A stretch of 10,759 nt of DNA, from contig QBMP01000034.1 in assembly GCA_003242115.1 (NCBI GenBank), positions 11,629 through 22,387 on the forward strand, read 5' to 3'. Source of the stretch: Phormidesmis priestleyi. GTDB lineage: Bacteria > Cyanobacteriota > Cyanobacteriia > Phormidesmidales > Phormidesmidaceae. Numbering within the stretch: position 1 is the first letter of the stretch; every line of letters starts with the position of its first letter. This document shows positions 7,433 to 10,759 of this stretch, in pieces. A program made the translations under genes and the position numbers. The notes under the pieces are model-generated. The model did no database searches and was not told the DNA's origin. It saw nothing but the letters and a program-made list of their open reading frames with translations.

Positions 7433-7636
7433 TTAAGCATCTGCTGAGCAATACGTGCGATCGCCCTTTGGCGTCTCGCCCTGAGCGTCTGGGGCATCTT
7501 CACCGATAGCAACAGGTTTACCATCGCGCCATACCACTGCGTAGTGACCAAGACGCCGCTTTCGCTCAAGCGTTTTAGCCGCCGTTCTTTTCAGAGATTC
7601 TAAAACTACCTGTGTTTCTTCTCCTAGAGATTTCAT
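7433..7636 (-). CDS. Small protein that accompanies zeta-toxin-like genes (67 aa)
   Basis: The 67-aa product carries LERKRRLGHYAVVWRDGKPV (residues 23-42), followed by AIGEDAP. This basic, helix-then-hairpin pattern recurs in small proteins encoded just after zeta-toxin-like ATPases in cyanobacteria; I recognise the association, not a function. Its ATG overlaps the stop of the preceding remnant (ATGA at 7633-7636), which implies translational coupling. It looks complete, although its upstream partner is broken. It may be an antitoxin-like or accessory protein; that is inference. Confidence 0.65.
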   Translation of the reverse strand: MKSLGEETQVVLESLKRTAAKTLERKRRLGHYAVVWRDGKPVAIGEDAPDAQGETPKGDRTYCSADA

Positions 7637-7961
7637 TCGCTTACATACTGACTAATTCGATTAAAAAGCTCAGCGTTTATGACTGTTCGCTGAGTGCCCT
7701 CTTGTACAAATATTGGTTTAGGTACCTCTCCAGTATTCATAAAGCATAGCGTTCTGTCTGCCAGGAAACTAAATTCAGTTAGGAGGTTTTGGAGGCTTCT
7801 AGAAAATCGGCGCTCAATATCGGTGGGGGGAATGTTATGCCCGCCATGAGCTACGCTCTCTTTGACGCGCAGCCGAGACATTTCATGCTAGGTAGGGCTA
7901 GATAGATCACCTCTACTCGCCAGCCCCCAGAGTGCAGGGAATCTCCCCGAATGGCGTCAAA
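7633..7961 (-). pseudogene. Zeta-toxin-like kinase remnant, frameshifted and lacking its P-loop
   Basis: The last 82 codons (from ATG 7881) carry RLRVKESVAHGGHNIPPTDI and ERRFSRSLQNLL, typical of the C-terminal half of zeta-toxin/UDP-sugar kinase-like proteins. The preceding part of the family is found just upstream in another frame: GGWRVEVIYLALPSM, ending at 7884. The two join as ALPSM-(x)-MSRLRV if one base is restored between 7881 and 7884 (ATG-AA-ATG), so a single-base deletion broke the gene. The same upstream frame can be followed to about 7961 and less convincingly to the previous gene. The N-terminal P-loop (usually GPNGAGKST-like) is absent, so the kinase cannot be active. Full-length relatives are near 190-200 aa. 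The short frame 7633-7881 may still be translated. Confidence 0.75.
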
Positions 7962-8021
7962 GGTGATTAGGTGAAGTAGTCTAAGTAGTTTGTTTTGAGC
8001 AGTATTTGGCCTATGTCTTCT

Positions 8022-8369
8022 TCAATGCCCAATTGCCTGACGCCGAGAATAAACTTCTTCTATCAGCAGGTCGCGCAGCTCCTCGGCGATATCATTGGGA
8101 GGATTCCCTGTAAGTGCTTTTGCGATCAGCCGCTCTGCCTCTCTTAGTTCAGCACATTCAATGGCGAGCGTAGCGGCACTGCGATGCAAAACAGAGCGCG
8201 TGGGTTCATAGTCAAATTGGTCAGCGACTAAATTAGCGGCCTCCCGCTCTTTCAAAAAAGCGGCCACAGCCAGCTTAGCAACCATGTCATTATCACCGCG
8301 CTGACGAGCCAAAACCACTTGGTCTACTAGCGCCATTGCTTCTCTATGAAGGGTTTCTACGTTCTGCAT
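8022..8369 (-). CDS. TPR-like helical protein of unknown function (115 aa)
   Basis: An all-helical 115-aa protein with TPR-like spacing: GDNDMVAKLAVAAFLKEREA (25-44), EPTRSVLHRSAATLAI (55-70) and ELREAERLIAKAL (74-86), closed by NPPNDIAEELRDLL (89-102). Similar small proteins are common in cyanobacteria and have no assigned function. Its start overlaps the end of the 189-aa gene by 13 bases, so the two are surely co-translated and probably act together. No signal peptide or membrane segment is seen. Confidence 0.75.
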   Translation of the reverse strand: MQNVETLHREAMALVDQVVLARQRGDNDMVAKLAVAAFLKEREAANLVADQFDYEPTRSVLHRSAATLAIECAELREAERLIAKALTGNPPNDIAEELRDLLIEEVYSRRQAIGH

Positions 8370-8926
8370 TTTTCAACAATGTGGACTGTGGGTGTACTGA
8401 ACTCAATCACCGAAACATAGCCCGGCGCTATGGCATCTGAAGGACTAATCTGTCTCAGCTTTGTATTAACTCTAGATTGAATCATAGCTCTAGAGCCTTG
8501 ACGAATGCCCGAAACCTCCAGGCGAGCTTTACGTTGAAACAGAGTCCCTACATCTTCAATGGAGCCCAGCCAAAAATCGAAGCCAAACCCTTTCCCTTTG
8601 ACCGAGCGTTCGATAATAGTGAGGTTAGTCAAATAAGGCATCACTAAAGCGGCAATGCCATACGCCCCGTATTCGGTAGCAACTTCTTGGTCAGCGTTGA
8701 ACCGTCGGATAGTGTCGTCAATAGCATTCCAATGAAGCTGTACTTCGAGGGTATGTTGGCCATCAATTTGCAGTGAAACCTGCTTTCGGTGTTCTTGATC
8801 GTCTAGGCAAACAGCGGCAGCATCGGCACAAGCTGCGCCGAAAGTAAGCGACCATCCAGGCCGTTCGGGTTTGTCTCGGCACAAGTCACTCAAGTGGAGG
8901 CTTTGGGTTGTATTTTTATCAGTCAT
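8357..8926 (-). CDS. Conserved hypothetical protein (189 aa), partner of the TPR-like protein
   Basis: A soluble 189-aa protein. Notable stretches are ATEYGAYGIAALV (83-95), IIERSVKGKGFGFDFWLG (104-121), KARLEVSGI (133-141) and GYVSVIEFSTP (169-179). The pattern (conserved acidic residues E85, D117 and E137 on predicted strands) faintly recalls a nuclease fold, but the usual lysine is not seen after E137 and I do not assign a function. The gene starts 5 bases after the stop of a degraded frame (8932), suggesting that its original upstream partner was lost. It overlaps the TPR-like gene downstream. It could belong to a small defence or stress module, judging only from its neighbours. Confidence 0.75.
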   Translation of the reverse strand: MTDKNTTQSLHLSDLCRDKPERPGWSLTFGAACADAAAVCLDDQEHRKQVSLQIDGQHTLEVQLHWNAIDDTIRRFNADQEVATEYGAYGIAALVMPYLTNLTIIERSVKGKGFGFDFWLGSIEDVGTLFQRKARLEVSGIRQGSRAMIQSRVNTKLRQISPSDAIAPGYVSVIEFSTPTVHIVEKCRT

Positions 8927-8931
8927 TTCAA

Positions 8932-9054
8932 CTATGAATCCAGTAGCTCAGTAATGACTTTATTCAGAGGTTCGCCCGACTCATCTAGCACCTGCCGCAT
9001 AAAGCAATCATCCAGCAAGTAGGGAAGCTGCTCACAATGAACTGTATCCTTTGC
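8932..9054 (-). pseudogene. Remnant related to the 107-aa protein (C-terminal piece)
   Basis: The minus-strand frame between stops at 9055 and 8932 encodes EQLPYLLDDCFMRQV and, at its end, NKVITELLDS. Compare TNLDDSFCRA and NVITAELLEL in the 107-aa protein at 9426-9749. The residues between are fewer (about 14 against 36), so this looks like a copy with an internal deletion. No start codon with a ribosome site was found. It ends 5 bases before the 189-aa gene. Confidence 0.55.
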
Positions 9055-9096
9055 TTACTTTAGTAACTCAGCAGTGATTAAATTAAGCCTATAACG
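9055..9096 (-). pseudogene. Second remnant of the 107-aa family C-terminus
   Basis: The translation reads RYRLNLITAELLK-stop (TAA 9055-9057), against IHRLNVITAELLEL at the end of the 107-aa protein. It is only about 14 codons, but the match to the extreme C-terminus is close. It lies in the same frame as the remnants on both sides. Confidence 0.55.
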
Positions 9097-9117
9097 TGAA
9101 TAGATGTCTGTACGATT

Positions 9118-9369
9118 TCAACTCTGCCGAGGATCGTAGTTTGTCGGATGCAACCCACTCTGAAGCCATTGTTGCCGAGATTTTTGGATGAATCTATCAG
9201 GGCGGCGACTGTCGTTGAGATCTAGCCGTTGACAGGTTGCCCGTCCGATAGGTGTCATCCCGATGATGCTTAGACTATCTGCTGACCAAATAAAATGAGT
9301 TGACCAGCGTTGATTTCGAGGGTTGAATAAAGGCGTCTCATGACCTGTTTCGGGATCAATAGCGCTTAC
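9118..9369 (-). pseudogene. HNH endonuclease remnant (C-terminal part only)
   Basis: Minus-strand frame of 83 codons before TGA (9118-9120). It contains AIDPETGHETPLFNPRNQRW, then STHFIWSADSL, IGMTPIGRATCQRLDLN and WLQSGLHP. This series is characteristic of the region after the HNH core in a common cyanobacterial HNH endonuclease family. The core itself (zinc cysteines and HNH residues) is missing: a TAA at 9370-9372 precedes the fragment and the upstream sequence does not continue the family. It is therefore a truncated, non-functional copy. Confidence 0.75.
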
Positions 9370-9425
9370 TTATGCAATACAAGTGACTCTCCACTGAGGA
9401 GGCTGCGCGATCTCTTCCTGGCTCC

Positions 9426-9749
9426 CTAAAGTTCCAACAGCTCGGCAGTTATGACGTTTAGTCTATGTATTGCGCGTTCTCGCTGCGCATCTGCGATCGC
9501 TCTTGCACTCTCAGCAATCAGGATCGCAACCGTAGGCGGCAGCTTCGGAATAGAGGCCATATAGCCGCAAGCACGGCAAAAGCTGTCATCCAGGTTCGTC
9601 GCAGACAATAGCCGTAGCGCTTCGGCATCACCAGACTTTACGGCTTTTAATGCTTGCTGGTGGACTGGCAACCAAGGTTCGCCAAGTTCAGTTAATAACT
9701 TATTGATAATGAGCTGCGGGTCTAACTTTTTTTCTGTGGCAATAGTCAT
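9426..9749 (-). CDS. Small helical protein of unknown function (107 aa)
   Basis: A soluble 107-aa protein, mostly helical: LPVHQQALKAVKSGDAEALR (27-46), then LDDSFCRACGYMASIPKLPP (53-72) and a C-terminal helix ending RLNVITAELLEL. Its ATG overlaps the stop of the 182-aa gene by four bases (ATGA, 9746-9749), so the pair is translationally coupled. Two shorter copies of its C-terminus lie downstream (9055-9096 and 8932-9054), so this family has been duplicated locally. I do not recognise a named family. HIP1 lies inside the gene at 9493. Confidence 0.7.
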   Translation of the reverse strand: MTIATEKKLDPQLIINKLLTELGEPWLPVHQQALKAVKSGDAEALRLLSATNLDDSFCRACGYMASIPKLPPTVAILIAESARAIADAQRERAIHRLNVITAELLEL

Positions 9750-10294
9750 AATTGTTCTCCTTCAGTAGGTGTAGTGGGGCTAAAGGTATGTTGCTCTGCT
9801 GCCAATAGCTGATACTGATACGTGCTCCAGTAGCGATCAAAGTGCCATTGCAGGATACGACTTACAGTTTTTCCAGCGTTAGCTCGCTCTACAAAAGTTG
9901 CCACCCTCAAGATAGCTGAGTTCAACGCGCTGGTTCTCAAACCATTGTAGCTACGGCGGTTTTCTTCGCCTCCAACGTCAATAACCTTGGACAAGGGGGA
10001 AGGTTCAAACTCTGGCCTGCTAACGAGGTATTCAGGAAGGTCTTCCCAGCGAGAGCAGAGATCGAAGTATAGCGAAAAGGTTTTTTCGTTAAAACCTCGT
10101 GCCTCCGCATCGGCCAAAGCTGCTGATTGATAGTACTGACGATGGGCAAAACAGTAGCTGGCAATTACTTGCGACAACAGAGCACGCTTATTCCAGCCAA
10201 TTTCTTCCACTGCAACCATATAGCGCTCATTCCATACTGCTGAAGTCGCATAGATATAGCTCAGAGGAACCTCTGTGTACACACACTTACCCAT
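9746..10294 (-). CDS. Hypothetical protein (182 aa), first gene of a two-gene operon
   Basis: I choose ATG 10294 because AGGTAGG (10304-10310) lies 9 bases before it; a GTG at 10315 would add 7 residues but would read through this ribosome site. The 182-aa protein is not recognised. It is rich in aromatic residues (ASYCFAHRQYYQSAA, 45-59; FDRYWSTYQYQLLAA, 152-166) and helical, with ATFVERANAGKT (132-143) but no P-loop. The C-terminus (TFSPTTPTEGEQL) looks disordered. It overlaps the 107-aa gene by four bases. A palindrome in the presumed promoter (10373-10395) suggests control by a dimeric regulator. Confidence 0.7.
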   Translation of the reverse strand: MGKCVYTEVPLSYIYATSAVWNERYMVAVEEIGWNKRALLSQVIASYCFAHRQYYQSAALADAEARGFNEKTFSLYFDLCSRWEDLPEYLVSRPEFEPSPLSKVIDVGGEENRRSYNGLRTSALNSAILRVATFVERANAGKTVSRILQWHFDRYWSTYQYQLLAAEQHTFSPTTPTEGEQL

Positions 10295-10303
10295 AATTGA
10301 TAA

Positions 10304-10310
10304 CCTACCT
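10304..10310 (-). promoter_or_regulatory. Ribosome binding site for the 182-aa gene
   Basis: AGGTAGG on the minus strand, 9 bases upstream of ATG 10294. It decides the start in favour of 10294 over the upstream GTG. Confidence 0.65.
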
Positions 10311-10360
10311 TTCACGATATACGCCTGTGCTAGTGTCTTTCAATTTTAGGCATTAAAGAA

Positions 10361-10395
10361 ATTTAATTGTATTAATAGCAATTTAATTGCTATTA
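10361..10395. promoter_or_regulatory. 23-base palindrome with overlapping direct repeat, candidate operator
   Basis: TAATAGCAATT (10373-10383) and AATTGCTATTA (10385-10395) are exact reverse complements around one central base. ATTTAATTG also occurs twice, at 10361 and 10381, exactly 20 bases apart (about two helical turns). The site is 80-100 bases upstream of the 182-aa gene, in AT-rich DNA where a promoter is expected. This fits binding by a dimeric repressor; which protein binds is unknown. Confidence 0.55.
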
Positions 10396-10679
10396 TCCGA
10401 TCAAGTATTAAAAACTGGTCATGAATTATCAGCTATATCAGCCGGATCTAAGTGCGATTCACCTTAAAGTCCATTGCTCTATTAGGTATGGCTACGCTAG
10501 CGCCATAGCCCACAATCCGATCGCCCTAAACCCAACGCACCTCAGCCCAGCAGAATCGACCGCCCACAACACAAGCTGAGCGCGATAGCAAAGCCTTCCG
10601 AGGGAATTGCGCCCCTCAGCGAAGCGCTAGAAATCCCCGCTATTCCTTTTGTGATGACGAAGGCAAGGCAGGCATAGCG
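10396..10679. other. Intergenic region with short palindromes, no gene recognised
   Basis: It contains TATGGC...GCCATA around GCTAGC (near 10495-10515) and repeated AGCGCTAG-type motifs near 10625 and 10676. Such short GC-rich palindromes are frequent in cyanobacterial spacers. Minus-strand open frames here look like translations of the palindromes rather than proteins. Confidence 0.45.
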
Positions 10680-10759
10680 CTAGCGAATGACTTCAGCTAG
10701 CAGTTCCCGCATGAAGCTTTGGCTAGACTGCTTTGCTTTGGCTTCATTGGCCGTAATTA
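10680..10759 (-). CDS. Possible C-terminal end of a gene entering from the right edge
   Basis: The frame is open from the window edge to TAG at 10680-10682 and encodes 25 residues, including ANEAKAKQSSQSFMRELLAE. It looks like an amphipathic helix at a protein end. Too short to identify; it may be chance. Confidence 0.3.
   Translation of the reverse strand, partial: ITANEAKAKQSSQSFMRELLAEVIR

Noticed and set aside
8357..8926. Possible PD-(D/E)XK nuclease in the 189-aa protein (E85, D117, E137)
   Set aside because: The expected lysine is absent and the spacing is not convincing; left as unknown.
9937..10296. Open frames of 75 (minus) and 65 (plus) codons
   Set aside because: They overlap the coupled 182-aa gene in other frames and have no features of their own.

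Overview
The window looks cyanobacterial. The octamer GCGATCGC (HIP1, typical of cyanobacterial genomes) recurs at 2953, 3256, 3351, 3748, 4230, 7457 and 9493, and the CRISPR genes match types common in cyanobacteria. It is an accessory, defence-related region: a type III CRISPR locus on the left, and a stretch of small, partly decayed genes on the right.

Left (1-4763): on the minus strand a csx3-ATPase fusion gene (2119-3051) is followed after 31 bases by cas10 (2087 down to the window edge, incomplete). Cas10 has an intact cyclase motif (GGDD) but no visible HD nuclease motif. This suggests a complex that signals by making cyclic oligoadenylate, with Csx3 as the likely ring nuclease that removes the signal. 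A WYL-domain regulator (3185-4645) is read divergently from a shared 133-base intergenic region and ends just before the CRISPR array. Other effector-complex genes, cas6 and cas1/cas2 are not in the window; the rest of the operon should lie beyond the left edge.

Middle (4764-6956): a CRISPR array of 31 repeats of 35 bases and 30 spacers of 33-41 bases. Read on the minus strand, the repeat has a CCCC-GCAA-GGGG hairpin and ends in ACGGAAAC, a typical 8-base crRNA tag. The array is therefore probably transcribed leftward, with its leader at 6957-7200. Several spacers contain perfect internal hairpins, more than chance predicts. Most spacers read on the plus strand like pieces of protein-coding sequence, so the crRNAs would be antisense to mRNA. 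The leader region (6957-7430) has no convincing gene but is full of inverted repeats, including a 16-base perfect pair and two mutually exclusive hairpins.

Right (7433-10759): a row of minus-strand genes. From high to low coordinate they are: an unknown 182-aa gene coupled to a 107-aa gene; remnants of an HNH endonuclease and of two copies of the 107-aa family's C-terminus (9369-8932), all in one frame; an unknown 189-aa gene overlapping a TPR-like 115-aa gene; a frameshifted zeta-toxin-like remnant; and an apparently intact 67-aa gene that normally accompanies such toxins. A 23-base palindrome lies in the probable promoter of the rightmost operon. The last 80 bases hold the possible tail of a gene entering from the right.
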